A DNA stretch of 64,000 bases from Siniperca chuatsi (Eukaryota > Chordata > Actinopteri > Centrarchiformes > Sinipercidae), in the NCBI RefSeq assembly GCF_020085105.1, contig NC_058053.1, positions 12,768,388 to 12,832,387 on the forward strand. The letters are read 5' to 3'. The number at the start of each line of letters is the position of its first letter. The stretch's first letter is position 1. The notes beneath the pieces are model-generated. The model was not told where the DNA came from, ran no database searches, and saw nothing but the letters and a program-made list of their open reading frames with translations. Below, piece after piece: positions 12,687-35,282 of this stretch. Both the position numbers and the translations under genes were made by a program.

Positions 12687-15600
12687 CCCAGAGTACACAG
12701 AACTGCACATATTATAACAGAACAGCAGTTCAGGTGTGAAATGAAAGCTTTGCCTCACACCTAGTTGACAGGCAAAATGCTTGATTACTAATACTGTTGA
12801 AAGGTGGAGGATTAGTCACTGAAGCTTCTGCCAAAGAGAAAAACCAAAGTTGCAAAATACTGCACTAAAGGTACAATGTTACTGCAGCTCTTAAAGTGAA
12901 TGTAGCTGTCATATATACATAAATATTGTTTTATAGTTTAATTGCAAATATGGTTACTTCCAACCAAATATAAATATATCAGAAAACACTTCTTTTCTCT
13001 TTTACCCCTCCTTCCTCCTCTTTCTGCTCACCCTGCCTTCCTTCTCTGCTTGAACCTGATCTTTATTAAAGGCAGGGAAAGTTTATTTGTATAGCACTTT
13101 TCAACAACAAGGCAATTCAAAGTGCTTTGCATAAAATGCATTAAGAAAATAAACACAAGGCAATATAAAAAGACACATTTAAATATGATTTAAAAAAGTA
13201 AAAGAAAGAGAAGATAAAAATAAGCTAAAATAAAACAGTAGAATAAAAATTACAGTGCAGTGCAAGATATGAATAAGCTTAACTTAATAAAAGGCAGTGG
13301 CATACAGAAAAGTCCTGATTTAAATGTAGTGCATAAAAACTGAATGCTGCTTCTCCATGTTTAGAGTTGACTCTGTGGACAGTAAGCAGTCCTGTCCCAG
13401 ACAGTCTGAGAGGTCTGGATGGTTCATAACGGAGCAGCAGAATCGTATTTTGGCCCTAAACCATTCAGTGCTTTACAAACCAAGAGTAGTATTTTAAAAT
13501 CACTTCTTTGACAAACAGGAAGCCAGCAAAAAAGATCTGAGAACTGGTGATCGGTTTCTTCGGGTCTTAGTGAGGTCTCTAGCAGCAGCTTTCTGAATCA
13601 GCTGCAGCTGTTTGATCGACTTTTTACAGAGACCTCTGAAGACAGTGTTACAGTAGTTGAGCCTACTGAAGATAAACGCTTGGACAAGTTTTTCTAAATC
13701 TCACTGAGACATAAGTTCTTTAATTCTTGATATGTTCTTAAGGTGATAGTAAGCTGATTTTGTAATTGTCTTATGTGGTTATTGAAATTTCTGAGTCCAC
13801 GACTACACCGAGATTTCTAGCCTGGTTTATGGTCTTTAACGTTAGCGACTGAGCACTGACTTAATTGTTCTTCTTTGGCTCTAAAAACATTTATTTTAGT
13901 TTTATTTTCGTTTAATTGATTAATTTGTTCATTGCACATACTCAGTGTTTCATGGGACCAAAGTCACCTGGTGACATTGTTATGTAAATGTGTGTCATTT
14001 TTGTACACTTACATGTGTAGTTACCAATCAGCACAAAGTAGTCCCTGTCCTTCAAACAGGATTCAAACTAGTTTAGCACTGTGCCTGAAAGTCCCACCCA
14101 GTCTGTCTAGTAATATGTTGTGGTCGACTGTGTCGAATGCAGCACTGAGATCTAATAATACCAAGACTGAAACTTTTCCACTGTCTGTGTTTAAGTCGAT
14201 GTCATTCAAGACTTTAACAAGATAAATCTCAGTGTTGTGGTGTGGTTGAAATCCTGACTGGAAAACATTAAAACAATTGTTCAGGGCCAGGAAGGTGTTC
14301 AGTTGTTGAAAAACAGCCTTTTCAGTGATTTTACTTAAAAATGATGTGGGCCTATTGTGGTTCTTTAGTGAGGTGTCTAGACTGTTCTTTTTTAAGAGTG
14401 GCTTAATAACTGCAGTCTTCAGAGCCTGTGGGAAATAGGAGTAGAGAAGTTTTTACTATTTGCAGAAGATCGGATGCTATGCAGTTAAAAACACTTCAAT
14501 ATCAAGGTAGCAGAAGGAGGATTTCAGATGTTGCACTGTTTCTTCTGAGGTTTCATAGTTGATATGATCAAACTGTGTCATGCTAATTGAATTGGTTTTA
14601 AGTGGACGCAATACAGAATCGATACCTGATATGGAGGTACTGACAGCTTGTCTAATTTTCTGAATTTTGTCAGTGAAGAAAGAGGCAAATTCATTGCATG
14701 ACTTATTGGATAGAAGTTCAGGGGCAACTGACACAGGAGGGTTTGTCAGCCTGTCAAAAGTAGAGAAGAGAAAATGTAAAACTTAAAATCTGGCTGTCTT
14801 GCATTTATCTAGTACTCATGAGGAAATTTTAAACAACATCCAATTTGTGGTACAGTTATTGTGGAAGATATGGTTTCTTGTCATACTGGTCATCTTGAAA
14901 TGATATTTCTGAACTCACTGTCAGTCAGTTAGGATGTTAGTATAATTGAGGGCATTTCAAGTCCCCCATGTAACAGCTACATATGAGTGATTTCACTGAA
15001 AAGCAGAATAACAATGTTTGTTTTGTGTGAGTGTTTAACCTCAAAAGTTGCTGGAGTAAAGGTTACTCCTTAAGAGGTGCTCAGTGGACAACAGTAGTAG
15101 ACTTGTAAACTCTTGAACCATGTGAATATTTAGCAAGGCATGACTAAAAAGGAGCATATTACTGCTGTCAGGTGAAAGAGCTGAGATTTAGGAGCTGTAT
15201 TTTTAACTTGATCAACATGTGTTTTCAGCTTATCCAGAGGGGTCTGACAGGTTTTCATAAAAATCAAAGCATTTTTTTCAGCCTATAGAAGACTCTGAAA
15301 CCCATCAGCTAAAGTGAAAATATAAAATTCACTAAATTTGGCATCACAAGGTTTCCACTTAACAAAAATATGTGCTCTGCCACATTCTTAACCAGCCATT
15401 ATTCTTAAGCCGTATTCATCTTGAGGAATAAATGAGAAAATTATATTCTCTCATCGTGGGCCCCAAGCTCATTAAAACATATTACTAGTCTTGTCATATA
15501 TAGATATAGATGATGACCCAAAAGATGTAGACCTGCAACCCCTTTTAGGTCCTGACCTGCAGTTAAAGAAACTTGGATCTATAAAATTCAAAGCAGGACC

Positions 15601-18600
15601 TTCTTGTATAGACGTATTTTAATCTTAATGGGACTGGGGGAAAAAACCCTGTAGTGAAAGAAAAAATAAATTAGCCGACCTCTTCTGCTGCAAGGAAGCT
15701 CTCCACCTCTCTAAGCTCAGGCATTCACTTTCTAAGCCAAGGTATTGTTAATTCAATATCAAATATTCCCCGTTGCTGTCTACCATGAACATGACTGTAG
15801 GAATAAACGCAGTGAGTTTCCAAATTATTTCTCCACGCCATCATTGTGCTGACATCTCTGACAGACGGAGCAGCACCCTGGTCGAGGAGAAGGGAGAGAA
15901 AATCAGGGAGTTAGAGGAGAAAAGGCCCATCTACAGATGGCCAGGGTGGGAGTGTATTGGCAGGAGCACCAGAACACTTCTGCCGTGTCCAGTGGGACTT
16001 AGACCACTCACTGTGACTGGCCTGATTGCAGCCAAGAGCTGAAACCTAGATCACTCCAGTACAACTGAGGCTGGAGAGAGAGCAAGAGAGGCTGATAACA
16101 AATGTGGCATTACAGCCCACGCATACAGAAAGTGATAACTAAATGTCCTTTTGTTGATCAAACAGCAATGATCATTAAAAAAACCCTACAATAGAACAAT
16201 GTATTAAAAAGATGATAAGTCTGATAGCTTTGGCTGTGTTATTCCATTTCTCTGTGCTGCATTATTCTAAAAACACATCAGTGCACATCATTTTCTCCTT
16301 ATAAAATTGGATCCACTCCCAATGTATATAACGACATGAAACTAAATTAGAGATAGCTATTCACATTTCTTAAGGGTCTGGAATCAGTGCAAGTGAACTC
16401 CATTAACTCTAGGCGAAGGGAAACTGTGGTATAATAAACTAGCTCCCATAGAAACTGAATGAAAGAGATTTTTACAATAGCCAATGACATTCAGGCCACA
16501 AGCATTTCTTAATAAGAACCTGCAATACTGCAGTCATCTGAAAAACAGCTTCATATACACATTTTAAACATATTCAAGTTAGAGGGAAAAGAAGTACAAT
16601 CACTGAACTATTAAATTGAAGGACATATAATTTAAAATTTATTTACCTATAATGATTGCTCATAAAACATATGCTGGGGGACTCATTTTCCGCCTATTTT
16701 ATGGCAACCATTAAGTCTACAGTGACAGTTAACGGTCCTTTAAAAGTAACAGAATAAAAGAGCAACCAGGGTTTATAATTTAAGTTTATGAATTCACAGC
16801 AAGGCCAAAACATTTCATGTGCTGTAACTTGTTTATATCCCATTCCCATCAAATGGCAAAGGAGCCATCCTATGTATGTCTGATGGAATACAGAGAGCAT
16901 AGTGCCTCCTGCACTGTGGGGCCATATAGAAAGAATGATGCTAACTTGACCCCTCAAGGCTTCTCCTTGTGTCTCAGACAAACACACTGTGTGAGTGCAT
17001 TATCTGTGTTATGATTTAGGAGGGAAAGCCGACATTTTTTTCTAAGCAGCAGGGTCTCACATATTCTCAACATGCATCTGAAGTGAGGACAGGACAGTAG
17101 AAGCATCAGCCCCAAAGGGCACTTCAATGTAATAGTGCATGACACTAGGAAAGGATCCCCCCCACACAGAAATATTTCACAACTTTTCTTTGTATATTAA
17201 CTTGTAAAATTTCCTTTTTATAAGTTTGTGCACTATATGATTATTTCCTGAAAATCTCTATGACCTGAAGATATAGCAGAGAAATTGCTTATTCTTCGAG
17301 GGTTAAGGTCAAGATTAAGTCTGAAAGCACAAGCTTAAATAAAGCAAACGCTCTATGCAAGCAAGCCAGAGCGCCCTGTAAAGCATCTCGCTAAACTTTA
17401 GCTTAATAGAACCGATAATGGTTCGAAATACGTCTTAAGATAGCTGTATATATAAAAAAAAACATGAATAACCTGAGGTAATGAGGTAAAAAAAGCATTG
17501 AATGTATGTCATTTCATCTGACATTGGCTCAGCTGTTCATTATACTGTACAATGTGTGTGTCTGGGGATGTAATTTGACTCCGACAGAAGGAGTCTGTCT
17601 TAAAGGATTGGTGTTTTTCAAGTTTATCTTAATACAAAACTCTCATGTCCATATATATATTGAAAGAGTTATTGGTCGCTATAATCATTCCTCCTGTCCA
17701 TGCAGGCCCTGAGGAGATCCCTTTGTTGTGTGAATCTAATGTAAGTGATGGGGAACAAAATCCACAGTCTTTGTTCTGTGCTATCAAGTGGGTATTATTC
17801 AAAGTTACAGTCTTCTAGTATGAAATTCTCTGTTTGTGTTTCCCTGTTCAGTGTTTCCTTGCTAAGCTGTCGGGAAGAGGTAGTAACACAAAGAGGACAT
17901 TTCGTACTAAAAAGACTTTGGAAGATATCCAGTTAATTTGTCTTACAGACTTCTGAAGAGATAGCATCATGGCCAGTATGGAGAAGAGGAATGATTACAG
18001 TGACCAATTCCTTTGAATGGGCATGTGAGTATTGTATTAAGTATTGTATTAAGACAGATTTGGATAGAAAGATGCAAAACTATCCTAAAAAAACAACAGG
18101 ACTTTGGTTGTGAATCAAAAGGGCACCAAAAAAAAAAGGTACCAAAAACACCGACATGAATTTGATTACACAGACTTATTACATCGTTTGGTGTCATATT
18201 CAATCAGAGTACAATCATTTTTCAATGGTTGCCTCTGTCAGACACTCAAGGCCCTTTTCTAGTGGGATGCTTGAGGAAAGCAATGTCTCTTGCTCCCTTC
18301 TTTACTCTGTCTTGAGTATCTCAGCCTTGGGGATGGAAGTGTTTTAGAGGTGGATTGTCAGATCAGATTCTGGCTGCCTTGGTCTATGTGACATCCTGGA
18401 GGCTAAGAGAGAGCAGAGGATAACTAATGTCCCCACTGTTTGTATCACACAGTGACACAGACAGTCCACTCATCTCTCTTTTCAAATGGAGCCTCATTCT
18501 GTACCCATTTACACCTCAGCAGATCCATATCTGTACTTCACCCAAACCAACAGCAAAGATGACAGGAAAAGGAAGGCTGGTGATAGCTAAGAACTTGCAT

Positions 18601-20295
18601 AATGATAAGACGGCATGAAATCAAGTGCTATTGACTAGCTACAATGTCTCAAGGAAGCATTGATGAGATGAGTTGGAGGAGGCCATGGGAAATACTGCAA
18701 ATTTCGAAAGGCAGTACTTTGTATGCACTGCAGTGTGCTGACTATCTGTGGAGTTTTTGAAAAAACAAGGATGAGGCCTTGTCTTCCAATCTCATAACTA
18801 GACCCCATGTCAGTAATAATTACAAAGTCTGTGCTCGGAGGTGGAATGATGCACAGAATTGCTGTTGGAGTAATTAGTTGATGAAACATGGAGATATTAT
18901 AGGCCATACACAGTGCAATGACCATGAAATGATACAGTAAATCTGCTGCTTGGGTAAAGGAAACACAACCATGAGTACAGACTGCTGGATAAAAAGTTAT
19001 GATCTACACCTCAGTTATCTTGCTTCACATTTTTTATAACTTCCCTACCTGCATTACTAATTGGTGAGGTGTGACATATTTGTCAATATGGTCTCAAAGG
19101 CTCTGTCAAACAGTGTATCTAATGTGTCTGCAATTTGCTAAGTGGCTGCTTCTCTGTCATAATTTAATATTATTTTTTGCAGCACACCTTAACCATCTTC
19201 TTTCAGATTTTTCCTCTCCTGATTGATGTAGTGTGACACTATCATCAATATGGCCCCAAAGACGGAGGCACACAGTGTGATTAACTTGAAGGCTCTTCCC
19301 TTCTGTTCTGTGCACATTATTATTATTTTTTTTTTTTTGCGTGTGAGCAGCAGAGTGAGAGGTATTATTTGATTTTTTCATGCATGTAATGCTTCGTCAT
19401 GAATTCACAGTGTTTGGCTATAATGAGTTGTTACTGCATCTCTGTGTATCCTCCACACTTGTCAACCATGGGGACAAGGTCTTTCATTATCCTCACACTG
19501 CTAGCTATGGCTGTCTTTTCAAGCCACACAAAGGGATGAGTGCAGGCTGCAGTGGGATCCCTGCTCAGAGGGCTCTCCAGCTGCGTGGTTGCCCTAATAA
19601 GACACTGGGAGTGGGTTTTCTCACTGGAAAAGAAGCTTGACCAGTGCATCCTAATGTAACAGAAAGCCTGCATATAACAGAAGCACTGCCAGGAAGGGAT
19701 GATTTCTGGATCTAACTGTACACATCACCTGGTCTCTCTATAGTTAACCTATGCTCCTTGGAGAGCAAGTAGTTGGGAGATTTCATTCTAACTAAATATA
19801 ACACCAACAGATTTCACTATTTTTATTAATTATTGTAACATTTATGGGATTATTTTCCCCTTAACTTACGTGTTCTGGTCCCTGGAAGCAGATCCTACAC
19901 ACAGGCGTCCTGAAGCCACTTTCGGTGTAACTGGTGAGGGAGAACCTCTCTTCCAGTTTGCCCTTTGAGCAGTCATCAGAGGAGCTGCTGCAGCCGCGCA
20001 GGGCCGCCGACAGCTCTGCAGCATCAACCCAGCCCGGTCGCTCTTCGCCCGGTGGCCCCGTGGCTGCTGCTGCAGGTGGAGTAACCCGGTCACCTGCGTG
20101 CTGGTGGCTCCGCGTTAACGTGTTATTGTTGTCGGGGACGGTGACGCCTGTCTCATGGCTTTCAGTAGTTTGGCCGCTCATGGGGGTCAGCGGAGGCAGC
20201 GGTGTCGGCGGTGCCGGTGGCCCGAGCAGGAGCACCCTCAGGTCACCGAGCAGGACGCAACAGCGGCTCTTCAGCATGCCCTGGCTGCGCAGCAT
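8860..20295 (-). CDS. marchf4: Membrane-associated RING-CH E3 ubiquitin ligase MARCHF4
   Basis: Four coding exons join in frame: 20295-19870, 12086-11931, 11004-10812 and 9278-8860, giving 397 aa (human about 410). All junctions are GT-AG. The product transfers ubiquitin to membrane proteins in the Golgi/endosomal system and lowers their surface level. A Ser/Pro-rich N-terminus leads to a RING-CH finger (about 132-182) with [18 protein letters not shown] and CELC, that is, all eight C4HC3 ligands. Two membrane spans follow (about 206-227 and 241-262). The tail begins [16 protein letters not shown] and ends in the PDZ-ligand-like MRVTTV. MARCHF4 is preferred to MARCHF9 or MARCHF11 because of the MLRSQG...LKSRC start and the ILHLLSHLR...[11 protein letters not shown] end. 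Its divergent neighbour is smarcal1, as in human. Confidence 0.93.
9280..10811. other. marchf4 intron 3
   Basis: Non-coding. A plus-strand open frame of 182 codons (9793-10341) has no recognisable domain and is regarded as chance. Confidence 0.7.
10812..11004 (-). CDS. marchf4: marchf4 coding exon 3: two transmembrane segments
   Basis: The exon is 193 bases, phase 0 in and phase 1 out, with acceptor TTTCTGCAG and donor GTGAGG. It encodes [13 protein letters not shown], the first membrane span ([20 protein letters not shown]), a short loop ([10 protein letters not shown]) and most of the second span. The loop is nearly identical to mammalian MARCHF4/9. Confidence 0.92.
11931..12086 (-). CDS. 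marchf4: marchf4 coding exon 2: rest of the RING-CH finger
   Basis: The exon is 156 bases, phase 0 on both sides, with acceptor CCCACAG and donor GTGAGC. It encodes [10 protein letters not shown] through STKNPLQ, and supplies the CRC pair, the central His of CTHQPC and the CELC pair. These complete the zinc ligands begun in exon 1. Confidence 0.92.
12617..12683. repeat. CA microsatellite in marchf4 intron 1
   Basis: About 33 uninterrupted CA units, likely polymorphic in length. Confidence 0.97.
13065..14770 (-). mobile_element. L2-type LINE remnant with an internally deleted RT
   Basis: On the minus strand the segment reads as pieces of an L2/Maui-type reverse transcriptase. The upstream piece (14477-14734) contains [17 protein letters not shown]. 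Later pieces encode the palm block around the [11 protein letters not shown] region, and a C-terminal part with [16 protein letters not shown] and LFHSSAA-like phrases, broken by stops. The 3' tail with CAAGGCAATTCAAAGTGCTT lies near 13100. In living members a YADD motif follows the segment read at about 13985-14030. Here that part is missing, with the sequence jumping directly between flanking blocks. It lies antisense to nothing and in the same orientation as marchf4, inside its first intron. Confidence 0.75.
14771..19869. other. 5' part of marchf4 intron 1
   Basis: Mostly unique A/T-rich sequence. No exon with splice support and no clear repeat was found. The stretch 19020-19380 has low repeat character and may be worth testing for conservation, but nothing in it proves function. 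Confidence 0.5.
19870..20295 (-). CDS. marchf4: marchf4 coding exon 1: N-terminus and first half of RING-CH
   Basis: The exon encodes 142 residues: [13 protein letters not shown], a Pro/Ser/Thr-rich low-complexity stretch, an acidic-Ser segment ([18 protein letters not shown]), and the first RING-CH cysteines. It ends in phase 0 at GAACAC followed by the donor GTAAGT. It is much richer in G+C than the surrounding introns. The ATG at 20295 is the first in frame after a TGA 33 bases upstream, so the longer hydrophobic leader of the mammalian protein is not encoded contiguously. Confidence 0.85.
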
Positions 20296-21730
20296 CAGGC
20301 TGTCTCCGGCCAGAAACTCACAGCATCACGCAAAGATGCTGGAAGAAAACAGCATGTACTGTATGTGTCCCCGTCATGAACACTTCTTCAAATGTCGTTG
20401 GATGGGATAGTGGGGGTAGAGGGTGCGTTTTCCAGCGTTTGTTGGGGTTTAAAGCCGCCCTTTAGTTTTCTATGTTGATATTTGTATATTCTAATTGAAA
20501 GTATCGACAAATCCCATCGATGCAAACAAGTGTCTGAAGCCATTAAGTTCAATAAATGCAACAGCTAAAAGAGGAAAGTCAAATGTTAGATTGATAGGAA
20601 TATGCATTCAAGTAATAAGGTTATGGCCCGTTCACTCAGTGTCCACTGTCATTTGATGGCCTTAATAGTCTGCCTGCTCTGTACAACATAAACTATCTAG
20701 ACAGGCTTCTCCGTCCAGATTCACGACGAGTGCACAAACCAAGACTCAAATCTGCCCCTGGTACAATGGACTGATATAGACTACAAAACAAAATGTCAGT
20801 GCTCAATCTTAAAATTCAAATATTCCAACAACACCGAAAGCTACATTTTAAATCTGCAGAGCTCAGATTACTGTCGATGTCTTGTAAGGCTTTCAAAGCA
20901 AATCAAGTCAATCGATGGCGTGCCATGTTAGGAAGCAAAATCTGTCTTACCTGGCGAGCTACAACCGATTTCTATACGACTCACAGTTTCAGGATTTTTT
21001 TTTCATAGATCTCCAGCCAGACTGCAGGTCGCTGACAAGTCTGTGTGAAGCTTACATCCCCAATTATCGAATTTCCATGTCCGAGGAACAAGCCGATGGG
21101 TTTAAATCCCTCCGTTAAAATCCAACACGATTGTCGGACTGTCCTGCTCTGGGTGAAAGCATCCGTAGCCCCGGATTCTCCTGTGATCATTGGCTGCTGA
21201 ATTGGTGCTGCAGCTTCAGCACCATGATTCCTGGGACAGCTCCCAGACGCCACACGTCACCACAGCACAGTGATGCAAGCAGCCAACTCATTACTGTGGA
21301 CTGAGACAAATACACAGGGAAATGGTTAATTACTTGTTTTAGGCAAGACATCTATCATTATAGAAGGAGACATTAAGTTAAAGGTGACATTAATGGTTTT
21401 CTTCCAAAGGAGGAGATGTTTACTGCCTTTCATCATGCAAACAGAGAGCAGAAAATTAAGTTAATTATCAATAATTAAACAATTCAATTATCAGGCAACA
21501 CAAGGCAAACACAAATTATTCATAACAGCTCATCTAAATACTGTAGTTTTGCTCAACACAAATATCAATTAGGTTGGAAGCAGCTTAAACCTTAAAAATG
21601 ATCACTTCTAAAGGAGTAAAAGGACAAATTGCAGGCTAGACTCAAATTCTCAAATTAGACAGCCACCAAAAGCCCTCAATTCACCACATTTTCGACAATA
21701 TAAAAAATGTATTAAAACACTGATCAAAAC
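20296..21730. other. marchf4 5' flank
   Basis: This holds the presumed marchf4 5' untranslated region and promoter. No TATA box is obvious. A minus-strand open frame (20981-21253) shows no family features and lacks a supported splice link to coding exon 1. Confidence 0.4.
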
Positions 21731-22531
21731 CAGTGGTGGAAGAAGCACTGAATTTACTTAAGTAAAAGTAGCAGGGCTGCAACTAACGATTATTGTCATT
21801 ATTGATGAATCTGCTATATCTATCTTAATCTGATCAATTTCCTGATTTGGTCTCTAAATCGCAGAAAATAGTCAATAATGCCCATCACAATTTCCAAAGC
21901 CTTATTCAAATTGCTTGTTTTGTCCGACCAACAGTCTAAAATCTAAGATATTCAATTTACTATCATAGTCAGTTGTTCATCATTATCATTTTAGTTGATT
22001 TTTAGTCGATTAATCATTTCAGCACTAACAAGTGGTAATGCCACGATGTAAAAATACTCTGTTACAAGCAAAAGCTTTGCATTCAGAATTTCCCTTTAGT
22101 AGAAGTACATAAGTATTGTTAAAATATACTTGAAAATGTACTTAAGAGTATCAAAAGTAGGTACTCACAATGCAAAATGACCAATTTCAGAGTGCTTTAT
22201 CATTTTATAGGCTATATAATGTTATTTTATTATTATTATTAATGCATTAACATGTAAGCAGCGTTTTAATGTTGTAACTAATTTCAATTACTTTATATAC
22301 TGCTGGGTATAGTTTAATCGACAGTGTATCATGTAAGCTGATCATATCTGGAGAAAACTAATTAGTAACTATAGGTGTCAGATAAATGCAGTGCAGTCAA
22401 ACTTACATTTCCGTCTAAAATGTACTTGATTATAAGTATAAAGTATCATACAAAATACTCAAGTAAAGTACCTCCAAATTGTACATAAGTAAAGTACTTG
22501 AGTAAATGTGCTTGGTTCATTTTCACCGCTG
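21731..22531 (+). repeat. MITE family A, hosting a nested MITE family B copy
   Basis: The element runs from CAGTGGTGGAAGAAGCACTG to TTGGTTCATTTTCACCGCTG. Internal phrases are CTTAAGTAAAAGTAG, TGTAAAAATACTCTGTTACAAG and CATTTTATAGGCTATATAATG. The host sequence is interrupted by another element at 21772-22026. The ends suggest a hAT-type non-autonomous transposon. Confidence 0.75.
21772..22026 (+). repeat. MITE family B inserted in MITE family A
   Basis: It starts CAGGGCTGCAACTAACGATT and ends GTCGATTAATCATTTCAGCACTA, forming degenerate terminal inverted repeats. It is flanked by AAAAGTAG on the left and ACAAGTGG on the right, 6 of 8 matching, as expected for an aged 8-bp target duplication. 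The same family occurs near 42.9, 46.4, 49.8, 51.5 and 54.7 kb. Confidence 0.72.
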
Positions 22532-22959
22532 TTGAATGATGCTCACTATGGAGACATTTATTAAATAAAAAGAAAAAAAATTAACAAATTGGGGAAGCTG
22601 GACATAAAAGACAGACGCAGGGGGGAGCAATTAACTGGCTTGTCAGGGCATTAAAATGAACACACCTGTGGCTGGACTGACTCAGCCAGCAGAAACATGT
22701 TTCCTTTTTTTTGGTCAGAGTTTATATAAGACTGCGGTCAGGCTAGTGGCCATGGGGTGAGCATTTAATGGATTGCCAACAGTGAACTGACACATTACAC
22801 TTGTAGCTTTCACTCCTGCTGGTTTTCTATTCTGGCAGGTAATTGCCAGTGATTGCTCTTACATCGCATCTCATGTGTATAGTGCCTGATTAGCTAAATA
22901 GCTATTAGGCTTAGTTTAAAGAAATGCATTAGACATAAACTAGAATTATAGGCTGACAG

Positions 22960-23507
22960 CAGTGATGGAAGAAGTATTTAGATCCTTTACTAAGTAAAAC
23001 TAGCAATACCAGTGTAAGAATACCCAATTACAAGTAAAAGTCCTTGATTCAAAAGTCTACATAAGTCGAAGTACAGAAGTATTATCAGCAAAATGTACTT
23101 AGTATCAAAGTGAAAATACTCGTTATGCAACAAAACTGCCCCTTATATTATTATTATACGCATATACGCTATTAGATTGATGATACTGATGCATCAGTCT
23201 GTAAGTAGCATTTTATTCTTGGTTGATTGAAGCTAACTAACTAATTAAAGCTAAAGTTAAAGCTAATATCATATTGTATTTGTTGATCATTATGTTTAGT
23301 TTTAGTAGGCTATCTATAGCTGTCAGATAAATGTAGCTAGCTAACTAGTGGAGTAAAAAGTACAATATTTTCCTATGAAATGTAACTAGTAGAAAGTAAC
23401 ACAAAATGGAAATACAGTACAATTAGGTTACCTCAAATTTTCACCTAAGTACAGTAGCTAACTTAACCTGAGTAGGCTAAATCTATTTTTGTTACATTCC
23501 AACACTG
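22960..23507 (+). repeat. MITE family A, second copy
   Basis: It runs from CAGTGATGGAAGAAGTATTT to ACATTCCAACACTG. Flanks GCTGACAG and GCTAACAG differ at one base, taking the last G of the element into the right copy, and resemble an 8-bp target duplication. It lies between marchf4 and smarcal1. Confidence 0.72.
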
Positions 23508-23830
23508 CTAACAGTGTATCTTGTCTTGTTGAGTAAAATGCAAGAATATTCTGTTTTCAGTTATGAGTTAGTTAGGCTAACGTTACTTAGCGTGAACGTT
23601 AGCTAGGTTAGAGGAACCTAAACTTTGTCAAAGAGAGTTAGATATGATGTTAAATCATGGATGTATCCAGTTTACCTTACCTTCTTTTTCGTGAAATAAT
23701 TTGCTTACTTTTTCTTTCAAGCTAACATATCAAATATATCTGCCTATGTAGTAGAAATTTAAGCAGTTTTATCGGTCATATTGACGGTTATCTTTTTGAC
23801 AGCTCTAAATCACCAAACAACCACCACCTC

Positions 23831-23863
23831 CACGTGCCTGCTTGTTTTGCTACGTCACTTCCT
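23831..23863 (+). promoter_or_regulatory. Candidate smarcal1 core promoter: E-box, CRE-like and ETS-like sites
   Basis: About 430 bases before the start codon are CACGTG (23831-23836), TACGTCA (23851-23857) and, overlapping it, ACTTCCT (23857-23863, AGGAAGT on the other strand). No TATA box is seen. A CRE/ETS pair in a TATA-less region is a usual arrangement for housekeeping genes. The transcription start itself cannot be read from sequence. Confidence 0.4.
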
Positions 23864-24291
23864 GCGCGGCAGATGCTGAACTAGCCAGCTAGTTGTTAAC
23901 TAGCGTTAGGTGTTTCGCCCTGCTTTGTTCGTACAACCTTTACAATCTTGCCGTCTTTTTGTCACACTATTGGTCATCTGCTCTCCCACGAATTAATGCT
24001 CACATATGTCCAACACCACTGTGACGCTGTCGATATATTTTGTTGCTAAGTTTTGCTGTTGCCGTCCATGCTAGCAAACGTTAGCTGCTACCGTTAGCGG
24101 GGGAAGCTGTGCAAGCTTACAAACTTTTACGATAACGGTCATAATTGTACTAATAGTACAATAACAGATGGGTCTACACGGATCACTTGTTTGTAGGTGA
24201 CTCGATGTTTTGGCTAGCTCGGAGTGTGACTGATAATCATCTGAATTTGTGAATGACTGAAGTAGCGATAGTTGTAGCAAAGTTCATCATC

Positions 24292-35082
<10,791 letters not shown>

Positions 35083-35240
35083 CTCGGAAACTTTCCATGT
35101 TGACAAAATATATTAATTACTCTTTGTTTTGCTCATTTGAACAAGCCTCAGTTCCACGTTTTTAGCCTATCATGACTCATGTGAACTTGTAAAAGTTAAA
35201 AAATGTTTCAGTTATTTTGAGAAACGTAAAATATTACCCT

Positions 35241-35276
35241 AATAAACCTTAATGCTAATAAGAGAAAATAAATAAA
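35241..35276 (+). terminator. smarcal1 polyadenylation signals
   Basis: AATAAA occurs at 35241-35246 and again at 35271-35276, 160-190 bases after the stop codon. Either suits the 3' end of smarcal1. Confidence 0.6.
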
Positions 35277-35282
35277 TGTCTG

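Noticed and set aside
19934..20410. 158-codon plus-strand open frame
   Set aside because: It is the antisense shadow of G+C-rich marchf4 exon 1.
24253..24291. Upstream in-frame ATG adding 13 residues to SMARCAL1
   Set aside because: The ATG at 24292 matches the family's N-terminus (MS..LT.EQ); the extension has no counterpart. It remains possible as a minor start.
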